Shown here: piece after piece, positions 1 through 12,101 of the stretch
Layout: each line of letters opens with the position of its first letter
Numbering within the stretch: position 1 is the stretch's first letter
Source of the DNA: Trichosphaerium sp. ATCC 40318
Lineage: Eukaryota; Discosea; Flabellinia; Trichosidae
NCBI GenBank assembly: GCA_038496445.1
Contig: JALMLS010000541.1
Location: 1 to 64,000 of the forward strand
Direction: 5' to 3'
Length of the DNA stretch: 64,000 bases
The notes under the pieces: generated by a model
What the model was told of the DNA's origin: nothing
The model's input: the letters and a program-made list of their open reading frames with translations, nothing else
Databases searched by the model: none
Made by a program: the position numbers and the translations under genes

Positions 1-3000
1 TTTTGTCGATCTGAGGAAAGCAGAAAAGGAATGTACGTTGCCAGGCTGTTTGATCATAATCTATACCACCAACAAAGTCTATAGCATCGCTTACTTTTCT
101 AAGAAGAAGATTCATGTGCATAACACGTTTTCGCATATCAGCAGCAAAATTCTTTATGGGTCAAGGAAATTTGCAATAAATCAAAGTAAAAATACAAGCT
201 TGTTTGAGGATACTACCATGGAGTTTGTGAAAAATAGTTTACCGCTTTCTTCTTCATCTTGACTGTTCTCTTGTATTGCCTTTTCTATGTCCCATAGTTT
301 TCTTAACGCTGTTGGTGGAACAAGTTGTCCATGAAGCAATGCTATTAGCGTGTTAGAAGAGGTTGTTGAAGATAAAAACTCAACCTGCAAGAGCTTTTTG
401 GAACTTCTCTCCGAGGCTGCTTATGGTAAGAGCAGCGTCTTTATTCGTTTGGTAAAGTGTTTCAGTGATGAATCTAAGCACAGAGACCTTTGGATTTGCT
501 GGTGATTTAATGTCATTGAGCTAGAAGATCAAACAGTTGTGAACAAGCTAACGGCAATGAATCAATAATGTCTTACCTTTAGTAATGAATTGATATTGAA
601 GCCTCTTGTCTTCCTTGTTGATAAGTGATTCATTACGCCTATTACCATCTAGTAAAGATAAAAAGTTAGTGTAGTTCAAAAAGGGTTGTCGCTATTACCT
701 CCAAGAACACTTTGAAGTTTTTCCCGCCAAGTTCTTTTACAACATTAAGTACGTCCATAACACCCTACCACTCTAAGTTCACATAACCGTGCCAACTAGC
801 CGAGCAGGCGTACGTCTGTTTTCTCTGCAATCGATTCTAAAAATTCTTCTTTCCATTTCATCAATGGTAGACGTGTCACAATGTCAGGACACTCATTGTA
901 CATCTGAATAAAAAATAAACAAAGGCAAGCAAAAAAAGTGCGTTCGTGCCTTAACCAGAAATTGTGATCCTTTCTCGAGTGCATCCATACGTCCTTCGTA
1001 GGCTATACATCGTGCATACTATAACGTTATTTTCTGTAAGTTAAAGATTAGATAATAATCATCCAAATCGTACGTCTTCTTTGTATTCTTGTGCATGTTT
1101 CTGACTTACAAAGATTGGTGTTATCACTTGAAGTACATCTATTGTTATTGTTTTTGATAGTTTCATTTTATGAATGCAATCAATAAGATGTCTCAAATCA
1201 AGGTTTGAAGAACGCAAGAATATCTCTAAAAAAATATCACGTGTTAGAAAGAAAGATCAAAGAACGTGTTGTTTGGCTGCAAGAAAAAAAAGAGATGTTT
1301 TGTAGTTTCTCTTTGCACGTGACTTACTCAGCATGCGTTCGCGCTTTGGTGCCAGTGATATCAATTTATTCTCTTCTTTTTTAACTGTAGGTCCAGCAGA
1401 TACAGTAACGCGACCTGTCTTCATTGTAAACTGTTGTTCTAATACTTCTGCTTTAATTCCATGAAGCTCTGGTTTCATATCGTGGAATATAGTATCCTTT
1501 GTCATAGAAATACTCTTTACCCTAAATAAAACAAAAACATGTCAGACTCACGTGTACGAGTATGTACCCAAGGGTACTGCACTAACCTGTTTGCAATATT
1601 CAAAAATTTTCTTGTTGGTTTCTTTTTAGCACCAGGAGGAGGAGGAGGGCCGGGAGCGCTTGGTGGAGGTGGTGGAGCAGGCGGTCCTGGTACTGGTGGA
1701 GCATTTGGTGGTGAAGGGATTCCAGGTGGAGGTGGAGCGCCAGGAGGAGGTGGAGGTATATCACCATCTGCCAACATCACCTTGTGTTAAGTTAAGCTTG
1801 ATTATTGTTTATTTGAGCTTCTTACCTGTGGTTTTGGATTCGCACGCTCCTTCGCTGTAACGAATTTTTTGAGTGAAAAGAAATTTGTTGTTTTTGTTTA
1901 CCTTGCTTTCTGTTCTCAATGAGTTTATGAACAAATTCTATGAACGCTCGCGTTGGTGCTTGTGGTAATCCGAACGTTTCATTTGCAGGATCTTTTGGTT
2001 TGTTCGCTTTCTGTAAAAATCATCCATGTCAGTACAACAAACTGTTATAAGTCTGCGCATACCTTAACCATTGGAACAACTACCTCAGGTTTGGTTATAA
2101 CTACTTTACTATCTACCTACAATTAAAGTTAAGAGTGACTTATTCTGTTAGTTAAGTGATGATAGGTCCGTTTGTACTTTTTTATCAGATGGTGATGAAC
2201 CTCCACCAGTATTCAATTGTTTTATCTTTTCTGTTAGTTGTTTAATCTTTTCTTCATCGCCTTTAGCCTTTTCTTCTAGCTTTTTAATCGTTTCCATCAG
2301 CTGTTAACAAGGTTAATCGAGGTACCCTAAACTATCACAAATGGGGCGTACTTCTGCTTCAGATGGCGGAGGTGGAGGTGCATCTAAGTCAACCTCAGAA
2401 GTAACAACTAGTGAAGACTCTTCTTCGTCTTTTGATTGTTCTTCTTTTAGCCTCCCTGTAGAGTTGTTATAATCATTGATATAAACGTGAGTCTGTCTAT
2501 AAGTATTCACATACTTGAATTTGATCGTTTTAAGTTGCTACTATTCGCTCTCTGTGAAAGAAAACAAAGTAAGTTTCATGCGAACGAAAAAAAAAGAACA
2601 AGTCAAACTGCACGCACTGATGGTTTTGGAGACTTTAATAATCCGTTTACCTGTATATTTGTGTTAATGGAATATGTATTTAAGGTCATTTCTTATCTTA
2701 CCTTTGTTTTTACATCATACTTAAGGCCGTTATCATTGATAAGTTGCATTAATGATCTAACATCACTTTCAAGACTTCTTGCTAGTTTTTTAAGAGCTCT
2801 TGCTTCTTTATCACGTTTGCGAAGTCTAAGCTTATACTTATCAAGCTCTTGTAATACGAGAGCGTAGTCAGCGCTTGAATTAGCTAAAAAAGAGTGAGAA
2901 CAACCAACAAAAGAATAAAAGATGTCAAAAAGATTACATAAAAAAACCGAACCTGGGTTTGTTGATAGAATTCTATCCTCTTGTTGTAAGTAAGCATCAA

Positions 3001-5405
3001 CCTCTTTTCTTAAAATAGCAACATCTTCATATTTATCTAGTATTTTCTATTCATGTCACGTGTTAAAAAAAAACTGAAAAAAAGTTTTTGTTGGTGACTT
3101 TACCTCAAAGTTCTCCCTCATGAGTCCGGTTTTAGGATGATTAAGTGCAGGTTCTTTTAAGAAACCATATTTATCATTATTTGATATACATATTGTCAAC
3201 AGTCGCAGGAAATTAGCCTGGATGATGTAAGGAATGACGTCAATGTGACATGTTCGTGTTTTATTAAAGTATGTACCTTGAACTCAAGATTTGTACCCTC
3301 CCAAAGCTCTTCTAGAAGATCTCCAGTGACTCCAGTATGTACAACAATGAACGATTTAACAGAAACAATCATTGAGCTAGTTAAAAACACGTGAGCGTTT
3401 TTATGCTTATTACCAAACAAAAGTAATAAACTCAAGTTCGTACTCCACAACTGCATCGTTCTTAGCCATTCGAATAAGTAAACTAAACACGAGAACAACT
3501 TCTTCAATATCAACGCAGTCTATAACACTAACCAATAACTTGAGGTTATCAAGAATGGTCAAGCAAGTTTTACTGATCTAAAGAGTACCTATTAATGAAG
3601 CAATTGTAGACTTAATCCTACGTAAAAAAACCCGGCTTAAACAAAAATATCACGTGACACCTTTAGCAACTTTGGTACCCCCAAAACCAGAAATGTTCAA
3701 TAACAGATATTAAAAAATACGCACCTGTTCGTATCGTACAGCGTGATCAATTGTGTGAACCAAGTACTTCACCATATCGATATCTTGATCAGTAAATGTA
3801 CGTGCTGCGCTCCTATCCATCTCGCGTTATTAATGAACCGATAATGAATACTACTAGCTATATTAGCCATACCTAATCTTACTCATTTTGAAGCTAAGAC
3901 ATTCAACTATCCAAACTAATCCATCACGCCTTATAAACTCTTTTCTCCAGTTTTTAATATCCTCCTGTGCAGCCTTTTCGTTGTCTTTTAAAAATCACTT
4001 ACACTACTCTTAGTACCTTTCTCTTTACACTTAACTTTGAGTTTAGGGTAGTAAGCACATCAATTGTCACATCGCCACGCTTTAAAAGGCCTACAGTTTG
4101 ATTAAAAACATATCCACGTGGCGCCTAAAATGATCTTTTTTTGAAGTTTTCGGAAGTACCTATAAAATACTCTGGTTCTTGTTTTCTTTGCATGTGCTTT
4201 TCTTGTGCTACACGAAGCTGTTGAATAAGCGCCCATTTTTCACCAACATTAGTTCTTTTTGGAATAACACCCGTTGGAAGTGATCTCTAAATATCTTTCA
4301 ATTTAATCTTGATACATATTATACAAGGAATCATTTGTACGTACACATGCTTTCTTATACATACTATCAATTTCGCGAACAGACATGAGCTTATTTATGT
4401 CAAACTTTGAAAAAAATTAGCGGCAACAAAGAAATAATACACGAAAGGAAAAACTTGTGGGTTCCTTACGTCGAAATGAACTTGCATGTGGATTTGACCA
4501 AGTTTAGTTCCAGAAAATTCCTTTCTAAAGCCAATACCAGAACCAGTTTTCTCTCTCATTTTCCTAAAACGCCTTCTCTTCAACTACACAGACAATTATT
4601 TTTATTGTTTTTTTTTGCTTCTTGAAAAAACTTGCTTACTTGTATCCAAAAGTCGTGTGGCTTATTATCAGCGAAATTGACCACAGGTATTTCAACAACA
4701 CCCATGCTTGCTGTCATAATAAAGTTGACATATTCGAATACTTCAACACGTAATAAAACAGGATCTGATTTTGTTCCAAGGTCATGAACTATCCTATAAA
4801 AATCCACAAAAATTAAATCACGTGATACTTGTCTTCCATGGTTTTAACGTTATTTCAGTAAAAATAAAAAAAAACAGACACGTGACTAATAATAATATAT
4901 CTTACGTAGCTGAAGTGAAAGCCCACATGACCTTACCCTTATCTGAAGCGATTGGCGCTAAAAAACACAAAAAGGTTACTACTTGTGGGTTTTTTAACCA
5001 AAATTCAACAAAAAAAATCCTAACGCGTACGGCTTGCTTCTTTGTGATGTAGCACGCTCATTGTCACCCACGTATTATTATTAGAGAATCTTCCAGCTAA
5101 ATTTATTAACAACCAACAAAAATAAAACAATCACGTGCTTCGTTACAACGAAGTCTATAAGATAAGAAAAAACCTATGTTTTCGGTTTTCAAAACAAGAC
5201 AACAATTTACCTCCGCTTTTCTTTTTTCCTAGCTGACCGATCTGTCTGCCCTCTAATATCGTCACTTGTAACAAGGCCTTGTCAAAATAAAGAGTTGGGT
5301 CAAGTTTGCCAACGTGATCCTCTAATTCATCTCCAACGTCTCCAACTGTATTCCGCTCAAACCCAAAGGCATCTTGAGCGAGAGTGTCTTCACTACTGGA
5401 TTCCA
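1..5405 (-). CDS. Formin (C2-GBD/FH3-coiled coil-FH1-FH2), 3' end outside window
   Basis: Actin-nucleating formin read from ATG at 5405 through many short introns. The N-terminus (about 5405-4400) forms a C2-like domain (KALLQVTILEGRQIG, TWVTMSVLHHKEAS, LLRVEVFEYVNFIM, KLGQIHMQVHFD). A GBD/FH3 armadillo region follows (about 4390-3200; NVGEKWALIQQLRVAQEKH), then heptad-rich coiled coils (about 3050-2220) with a short PPPPPSE run near 2370. The FH1 is at about 1760-1620, with stacked PPPPPGAPPPPG-type profilin sites. FH2 begins near 1600 (ISLAPKRERML, ILAFFKP, HLIDCIHKMKL, ITPIF; later GFNINSLLKLNDIKS and KLFFTN, AADMRKRVMHMNLLL). The C-terminal end of FH2 and any DAD lie beyond base 1. The first FH2 tryptophan motif is not obvious. 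A C2 domain ahead of GBD/FH3 is known from some Dictyostelium formins. Activity and Rho control are inferred from the family. Confidence 0.9.
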
Positions 5406-5847
5406 TCGTGTATTAAGGATAGCAACACGCTACAGTTTATACTTTATATTAATTAACGCGTTATTTGGCAAAAAGAAGGTGGCTAGCAATATGAGAAAGA
5501 AAGACTTAATGAGAGAAAGGTGACTTGTTTTTTTTTGTTTTTGATTCTCAAAAAGTCCGAAATACTCCTATTCACGAAGTGACGTTTTGTGTTATGATCA
5601 CACGAACTGTAATGGTTAATGAATACAGTATTCCGACAATGTAAGTATTTCCTTTACCCCTATTTTTGTATTTTCTGCACCTCATGTCTACACGGAATGT
5701 TGAACAGCAATATTTATTCTATTTTTCAAGATCAGTTTTAATGCCTTTTTTTTTAGTTTTTTGGAGCTTCGATAATGTTCAATAAATGGAGGTGTGCGTT
5801 GAAATACTTTGTAGTCAAAAAGCGCAAAACTCACTTTGGAAGCACGT
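5406..5847. other. Intergenic between formin start and F-box/LRR 3' end
   Basis: AT-rich spacer. It should hold the formin promoter and the 3' UTR of the downstream minus-strand F-box/LRR gene. I see no RNA gene or repeat. Confidence 0.5.
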
Positions 5848-6685
5848 TCATTTATAATATTTACGTTTTTGGTTCCTCTTTGCTTTTGAGGTTATTTTAG
5901 TATGAACAGTGCGCAAAGTATAAACACCATTTAGTGATTTGATGCCTTCATCTGTAGCAGAAGTATAAGAGAGATCAAGTGTATGAACGCCTGCCAGTGA
6001 TTTAATGCCTTCATCTGATATTTGCATACATCTAGTAAGGTCGATACTATGTACACCAGCGAGTGCTCTTAAACCTTCATCTGTAACAGAAGTACGAGTA
6101 AGGTTAATGGTATGAACACCTACAAGTGCTTTGATGCCTTCATCTGATATTTGCATACATATACTAAGGTTGATACTATGTACACCAGCGAGTGCTCTTA
6201 AACCTTCATCTGTAACAGAAGTACGAGTAAGGTTAATGGTATGAACACCAGCAAGGGCTTTGACACCTTCATCGTCAACATCAGAACATTCAAGATTAAT
6301 CGTATGAATGCCAGCAAGTGCTAATACCTTTATCTTTCATATTGCAAAATGGAAGATTTATGGAATGAACCCCGGTAAGTTGTTTTATGTCTTTGTATGT
6401 TAATTGATGTCTGTATGTTGATGTTATATTTCGACAATCAGCTAATAATGAAAACAAATTAACTTTCTTCTTTATACAAACGCAAACCATAGAATTTCTC
6501 ATAATACCCTTGTACTGTGCGATCCTCACCAAGTCTGGAATATTGTGAATATAGACACGTCCATAGCCAACAATGGCGTGAATGATATCAGCCAATATAC
6601 TACAAGATTGAGCAATAGAGAACTTATCTTTCTCTCTTATTCGACATACAATCTTTGAAAGAACTTCTGGTGGACAATCAAGCAT
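5848..6685 (-). pseudogene. F-box/LRR gene with a frameshift
   Basis: The start is ATG at 6685. An F-box follows at residues 3-45 (CPPEVLSKIVCRIR, IAQSCSILADIIHAIVGYG). A linker leads to the first LRR (QLTGVHSINL). Near 6320-6335 the frame breaks: the usual D-E-G-I-K-A-L-A-G codons appear as GATAAAGGTATTAGCACTTGCTGGC, which reads as a 2-base loss after ATTA, and the first frame stops soon after. The other frame then carries six or more LRR units of the ALAGVHTINL/VTDEGIKAL type to the stop at 5848, followed by a basic tail. F-box/LRR proteins act as SCF ubiquitin-ligase receptors. This copy is probably inactive unless the break is a sequencing error or a cryptic intron. An in-frame 129-bp duplication lies inside the LRR part. 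Confidence 0.75.
6001..6249 (-). repeat. 129-bp tandem duplication inside the LRR region
   Basis: Bases 6001-6120 and 6130-6249 match at all but about four of 120 positions, with a period of 129 bp (43 codons, frame kept). It duplicates two adjacent leucine-rich repeats. The near identity indicates a recent event. Confidence 0.85.
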
Positions 6686-6827
6686 ATTCGCCCTAAATTG
6701 TTTTAGTAACAACTCTTTGTGACTAGAAAAACACAACTTATGTATGTATTCAAACTAAAATGTACGACTTCGGTATTGTTGATTTGTTACGGTGTTGTAC
6801 ACATGTCATTTCAAAGATTACACTTGA

Positions 6828-7134
6828 CACATAACGGCACTGAAAGATAAATGTTCTTTAACCACAAAGGTGAATTGTAGAAGAATGTTTGTTTTTCTGA
6901 GAAAAATATCAACAACACGTACTTTCTTGGTTTGCACTTTGTCAAATTAAGATTCTTTGGTTGTTGTCCAACGTTCGTAAGTTGTTGCGTGATGGTTGTA
7001 TCTGAGACGTTTAATATAGTTTCCACTTGTTTTACGAAGGTTTTGTGTTCTGGTGTAATTTTATTAAATAGATCCTTGTGGTTCTTGTGATAGTATGTGA
7101 GGGCTTGTTCTACGGTGATACCACAAAAACTCAT
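6828..7134 (-). CDS. Small hypothetical protein
   Basis: ATG at 7134 opens a hydrophilic exon of about 69 residues (starts MSFCGITVEQALTYY, later VETILNVSDTTITQQL) that reaches a GTACGTG donor after CKPR. With a TTTCAG acceptor near 6855, the spliced frame ends at TAA 6828-6830, giving a protein of about 77 residues. No domain is recognised. The gene lies between the sulfatase 3' end and the F-box/LRR start, all on the minus strand, so it might instead be an upstream exon of the F-box gene; no splice in the correct frame was found for that. Evidence is only an open frame with good splice signals. Confidence 0.45.
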
Positions 7135-7396
7135 GATTTGCTGTGTTTGGAATGCGATAACCAGTTTGCAACAACACTTAACTCCTTAAGCTAGATTGCC
7201 AAGAAATTTGAAAAATAGTCATTCTTTGTTAAGAGGAGATTTCACCTGTTCGAACCAAGGCTGATTGCGTGGGTTAAAGTCTGAGCGTGGAAACGGCTTT
7301 CAACTTTACTAGAGTAGCATTCACTTGTACAAGTAATTGTAGGTAACCGTTTAATAATGTTTGTGCCTAGTAGGGACCGGACCACTACCTTGTCTG

Positions 7397-9846
7397 TTAC
7401 TTTCTGAACGGTACGGGTTCCTTTGCTGGTAATCCTCTAGGGTCTTCGTCAAGTGGAGTTACATCTGCAGTCTGCAAATACCATTCTAAGAGCTCCTCAA
7501 GTAGTTCTACACGTTGGGTAGAGTACCTAAACAATACATTACTTTTTTTTAAGGTCACTTTTCAAACTCACGATGGATCGTTATAAACGTTGTTCAGTTC
7601 TCTTGGATCTTTTTTAATATCATAAAGCTCATTAACACCGAGCGGCCTGTAAACCATCTAGATTCCAAAAACTTAGTTTAAAGTTGCGCAGAAGAACGAA
7701 CTATTGAAAAAATAAAGAATTCTGTCCTTGTCGAACCTTAAAGTCCATTTTTCGTATCATTACACAACGTGGTATTCCATTAGGTTGTTTTTCTTCTTCT
7801 CCTCTTGGATAAACCATACGAGTCTTATCCGCATATGTTTTAGCTTGCTCTGGATCATAGGGCTCAATCTCCTGTTGCAGAAAGGTCAGCGCCAATAGTC
7901 TTTGGAGAAAGTAGTGTACATAATGGTAGTAGTAGCCTCCTTCGCTGAATACTGCACGATTTACATCACCAGTGCTTCCTTTTAATTCTGGCACAAGTGA
8001 TTTTGAAAAATGTACACGTGTATCATTAATGCCTGCAAGATCAAGGATAGTAGACATAATATCAAATTGAGCGACAGGTGTCCTACGAAAATAAGCATCA
8101 ATCTTAGAAAGTTTGTTTGATGCTTGCGTACTTTACACGATGACCTTTTACACCATCTGGTATGCGCATCATCAATGGAACATGTGTTAAGATATCATCC
8201 ATACCACCAGGCCATTTTTCGACAAGGTGGAAATCACCCTTTTATTGCCTTTAGTTGTGAATAAATTTCTGATTTTTTTCTTACTGAAAAGTCTCCATGA
8301 TCAGATGAAACTATAACTGCTGTGTTATCCCAGTACTCGCTTTTTTCAACATAGTCTAACATTTGACCAAATACCCAATCTAATAAATTGATAAGCGCAA
8401 CACAAGCTAAGCCTCACTTACCAGAGTACGAAATTAGCCCCAAGTATACTGCATTTATTCTATAGAACAGATCATCATTGAAGTTTGTCAAATTTCTATA
8501 ATATTGAATGCCCTCAGTTGGTGAATGATATTTTGGTTTTTCTATCCCATCCATTAGCTATTAAAAAACATAAAGAAGTTTCGCACTTGGATTATTTGGT
8601 GGTCTCAAAGGTGCTTTTTTCTAAACGTGATTGTTAGTTGCTCAGAAAAAAAAAGTTGCATGTACCTTTATTTCATCTGGATTGTACATGCTGTAGTACG
8701 GATTCGGAGCACCATAAGGTGGATGAGCTCCAATACCAGGTAAAAATATCATCCAAGGCTCCTGAGGGTTTGTCTCTAAAAACCGAATCGCACGTGTTAC
8801 TGCGTAGTAATCCCTTGCCAAAAGAAATTAGCAACAACAAAGCACTGTTTTCCCTTTTTCGTTCTTTCTTTACCTGTTATTGGTTGAATTGTACGAGTCT
8901 GTATCAGGCTTGTCCAAGTACGAATAATACCTATAACTAGTAAACAAGCGTAAAAAAGGCCATAAGCTGATATTGATCACTTTTTTTTTGCGTTCGAAAA
9001 CTACAAAGCGTACCCTGCCTCACCAAATTTGAACATGGGTCCTCCTCTTTGAACGCCTATATCGTCTTCCCAATATGTAACAGAGTCTGGGAACGCTTTT
9101 TGACTAAACATATCGTTCTTTCCAAGCCATACAACAGTATAGCCATCTTCCTTCAAATACTTGAACAGATTTCTTTCATAAACTTGAACAAGATGCGTCT
9201 GAGTTCTATCCTCAAAATTAGGAACATACAGGCCTACAAACATAATCTAAACGATTTTCACCTGTGACCAAGAACCTAAAAAACCCAAAATAGTTACTCA
9301 CGTGATATTTCAAGTAAAGGAAAAGTAGCTAAAGTGTTCAAAAATACTGTCGTATAACTTAGCTAGGGTTATAGGACGAGTTGTTGCAGGTACGAGGTAA
9401 GTAGAATTCTAAGTTTATTAATCTTATTACAAAATAAGGAACTTCGTTATATTCAGATAACGAATGACGGATATGAATGTGTTCATATACGACAATACAA
9501 CGAATAAACAACTTCGTTACTCACATGCAAGTATCTTCCTGTAGTGAGTGCGCAGCGACTTGGAGAGCACTAGTTATAAAACAAGTTAGTTTAAACCAAA
9601 AATAAATGCAAGGCATGTCGGTAGTCTTTGTTAACGTACTTGGGTATGCTGCACGTGAGCATTTTCAAAAACAGTGCCCATGGAGGCTAAGCGATCATAG
9701 TTTGGTGTTTTTGTTATAGGATGACCATAAGTACCAAGAGACTCTGCTCTTGTCTCATCTGGAAAGAAAAAGATAAAGTTTGGCTTCTTTGCAGCCAGTA
9801 CCAATCCTAATAAACATAATAACACAATCGTTGCGATATATGTCAT
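7397..9846 (-). CDS. Secreted arylsulfatase-like sulfatase
   Basis: ATG at 9846 starts a signal peptide (TYIATIVLLCLLGLVLAA) followed at once by the sulfatase entry strand KPNFIFFFPDETRAESLGTYG, with metal-binding Asp. After a short intron comes CSPSRCALTTGRYLH (about 9570-9527), the C-x-P-S-R signature whose Cys becomes formylglycine. A GHRTQTHLVQVYERNLFKYLKEDGY block and VVWLGKNDM follow (about 9240-9110). Later exons give AYFRRTPVAQFDIMSTILDLAG near 8090-8030, and NELYDIKKDPRELNNV and LLEELLEWYLQT near 7640-7480. The stop is TAA 7397-7399. All hallmark motifs are present and the gene looks functional. Family knowledge: hydrolysis of sulfate esters of sugars or choline-type compounds. The substrate is unknown; a GH28 pectinase 13 kb away fits polysaccharide breakdown. 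It needs a formylglycine-generating enzyme encoded elsewhere. Confidence 0.92.
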
Positions 9847-10569
9847 TATCACGTGTTAAGTGTAGTGGACTGAATAAGACCAATTTTTTTATGTATACTA
9901 TGACTGTACCGTTATGCCCAAGATTAAACCGTCTGGATCCAGCAAAAATACATAAACATCGGACCTAGATACGCTTCTGAAGTTCATCTAATACGACACT
10001 ATTAGGGAAATTTTGTCAACTTTATTGTTACTGGAATTGCTTGATAAGAAATGTCTCCTTCATTCTTCTTTCCTTTCCAATGTTACGTAGAAGCAGTCGC
10101 AGCACCTAACTCCTCTACGAAATATACAACTTTGTAGCAGTTAAGCCTGATTAGGATCGACGGCTGTTTTGCGTTTGCCGTTAACAGAATGGTAATTTTT
10201 CTAAAACTCGTGATTGTCGAAACTACTGCCAAGGTGTAACTTTAGAGAAAAGTTAGTCTCCCTTAAAGTTTAATCATTAACCGTGCAATGATTAGCTTTG
10301 GCACCAGTGACGCACAATTTTGTTAGAGTGGTATACGCATTTAATAACCTATGGGGCCACAAATACCAACGGGTTATCCACCCAAATTCCATAGTATTCT
10401 TTCAATCATAAATGTTTGCTAAAGAAACTGGACGCCGGATTTGTAAGTGTAAAAATCACTAAGGCTACATTCATAGTACATCCGGTAGTAAATACTGAGA
10501 TCATCTTCCCTGGTCTGTTGAAACTGACATTGAAAAGTTTGTTATAACTTAAGGTACTTAAGTCATACT
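9847..10569. other. Intergenic, divergent promoters
   Basis: Spacer between the sulfatase (minus) and UBL/F-box copy A (plus). A CACGTG lies at 9850-9855, just upstream of the sulfatase ATG. I see no ORF of note, RNA gene or repeat. Confidence 0.5.
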
Positions 10570-10833
10570 ATGAAGGACACAATGAGACATTTTGAGCCAC
10601 AACAATTACTTTCAACATCTTTTATGGAGCACACTCATTGGAATCAGTCTTTTGACACAAGTGACAACACACAACAGCTAAAAATATCGTTTCGCGTCAA
10701 ATTCAAGAAAGAAACGTACAGAATACGTACATCAACGTATGGTACAGTAATTCAACTCAAACAGGCTGTATATAAAGTGATAGGGGTTAAACCACATTTA
10801 CAACGTTATCCTTCACTTGATTACTCGGAGTAC

Positions 10834-10838
10834 ACCAA
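10834..10838 (+). repeat. Target-site duplication, left copy
   Basis: ACCAA directly before the left LTR, repeated at 16344-16348 after the right LTR. Five bases is the usual duplication length for Ty3/gypsy integrases. Confidence 0.85.
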
Positions 10839-10933
10839 TGTAATGTACGGACTGGCTTACGCCGGTCAACTGTAATCAACCCAAATAAACACACTTAATC
10901 TCCTCGAGTTCTCCAAGCACCCTCTCCTGTTAT
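10839..10933 (+). repeat. 5' LTR
   Basis: Starts TGTAATGTACGG and ends CTCCTGTTAT; 95 bp, very short for the class. No clear TATA box or poly-A signal stands out beyond an AATAAA-like AAATAAAC near 10881-10888. Confidence 0.9.
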
Positions 10934-10964
10934 ATTTGACGACACGAATCGATTTGAACACACC

Positions 10965-12101
10965 ATGAACACCCTCAGCGATCTAGAACGTACATTAGCT
11001 CCTTGGAATTATCTACCGGACTTCGACAAAATCAAAACGGCACGAAACACGCGACTGAAATTGCTCTACAAACAGAAGGACTTCAAAGCCGACACGGTTT
11101 CCGAAACCGACTTCATTTCCAGCCAAGCCACAGCCCCTCAGCTTCCCCGCAGCGGTATTCTGTTTTTCTCTGGTGCGCCACCTTCCAAGAACTCGCCTGG
11201 GATCCGCGAATGGTTAAACTCGATGAAACGGCACACCACTACTTATAGTTGGACCGACAAGCAGTTTGAAGGCGTTTTGCGTTCACATCTATCAGGTTTA
11301 GCCCTTCAGAAGACACGAAACCTCGCGTACAACAACAAAGCTAAGCACCAGATCGCAGACCCTACCGCAGACGAACCGTTGGCTGAACGAACGATTTCTT
11401 CTGCTTCATACGAGCTAGTACACACCTTGGTATTAGCGTACGTCCCAGCAACGACCGAAACCGACACACGTGAGAAACTTCGTACGCTTGTTCACCGCGA
11501 TACCGAAACTGTGGCAGATTTCTACAACAAGATCCAGAACCTATCCTACGACGCCGGTTACGCTCCAGAAGACAAGTATCTTCTCGACAGATTTATCGCC
11601 TGTATTCACAAGAATTATTTTGCTCTCCTCGTCTCCCAGCAACCAAAGACCATCACAAAGGCTTATTCACTGGCTCAAGCGATGGAAGCCTCTTTTCAAG
11701 CCCGCGAAACTTCCATGGCATCTTCCGCTCCTCCAGCTACATCTCCTTTGCCTTCTGTCAGTGCCATCTCCCCTCCTCCCTCCTCCCAGCCTCGACATGG
11801 CCATCTCACATGTTACTATTGCAAGAAACCAGGCCACATCAAACGCAATTGCCCTATCAGACCGAAGAGACCAGCTAAATATGAACGACAGCAGTGGTCT
11901 CAACGTTTCAATCAAAGACGCCCTCGACACTTCGGTCCAAGACGCCCTCCTCAACGCCCTCCTCAAAGACGTCAACGCTGGAACGTCAACAACGTTGAAT
12001 ACGACGCTTATGGCTATTCTCAACCTCCTCCTCCTGGCTACTACAACGCTCCTCCGTATGCTGTCCCTTCTCACTGGCCATACTACGACCAGGGAAACTA
12101 A
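10965..12101 (+). CDS. gag: Retrotransposon Gag
   Basis: 378 residues from the ATG 31 bp after the 5' LTR to TAA 12099-12101. The N-terminal half resembles the capsid region of Ty3/gypsy Gag (REWLNSMKRH, FEGVLRSHLSGLAL, VADFYNKIQNLSYDAGY). A Ser/Pro-rich linker (about 11700-11795) leads to a CCHC zinc knuckle CYYCKKPGHIKRNC at 11812-11853. An Arg/Gln/Pro-rich tail follows. Role by family: assembles the virus-like particle and binds element RNA. The frame is intact. A slippery heptamer overlaps its last codons. Confidence 0.93.
   Translation: MNTLSDLERTLAPWNYLPDFDKIKTARNTRLKLLYKQKDFKADTVSETDFISSQATAPQLPRSGILFFSGAPPSKNSPGIREWLNSMKRHTTTYSWTDKQFEGVLRSHLSGLALQKTRNLAYNNKAKHQIADPTADEPLAERTISSASYELVHTLVLAYVPATTETDTREKLRTLVHRDTETVADFYNKIQNLSYDAGYAPEDKYLLDRFIACIHKNYFALLVSQQPKTITKAYSLAQAMEASFQARETSMASSAPPATSPLPSVSAISPPPSSQPRHGHLTCYYCKKPGHIKRNCPIRPKRPAKYERQQWSQRFNQRRPRHFGPRRPPQRPPQRRQRWNVNNVEYDAYGYSQPPPPGYYNAPPYAVPSHWPYYDQGN

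Noticed and set aside
1539-1860. Gly- and Val-rich open frames on the plus strand
   Set aside because: They are the antisense of the formin FH1 proline codons on the minus strand.
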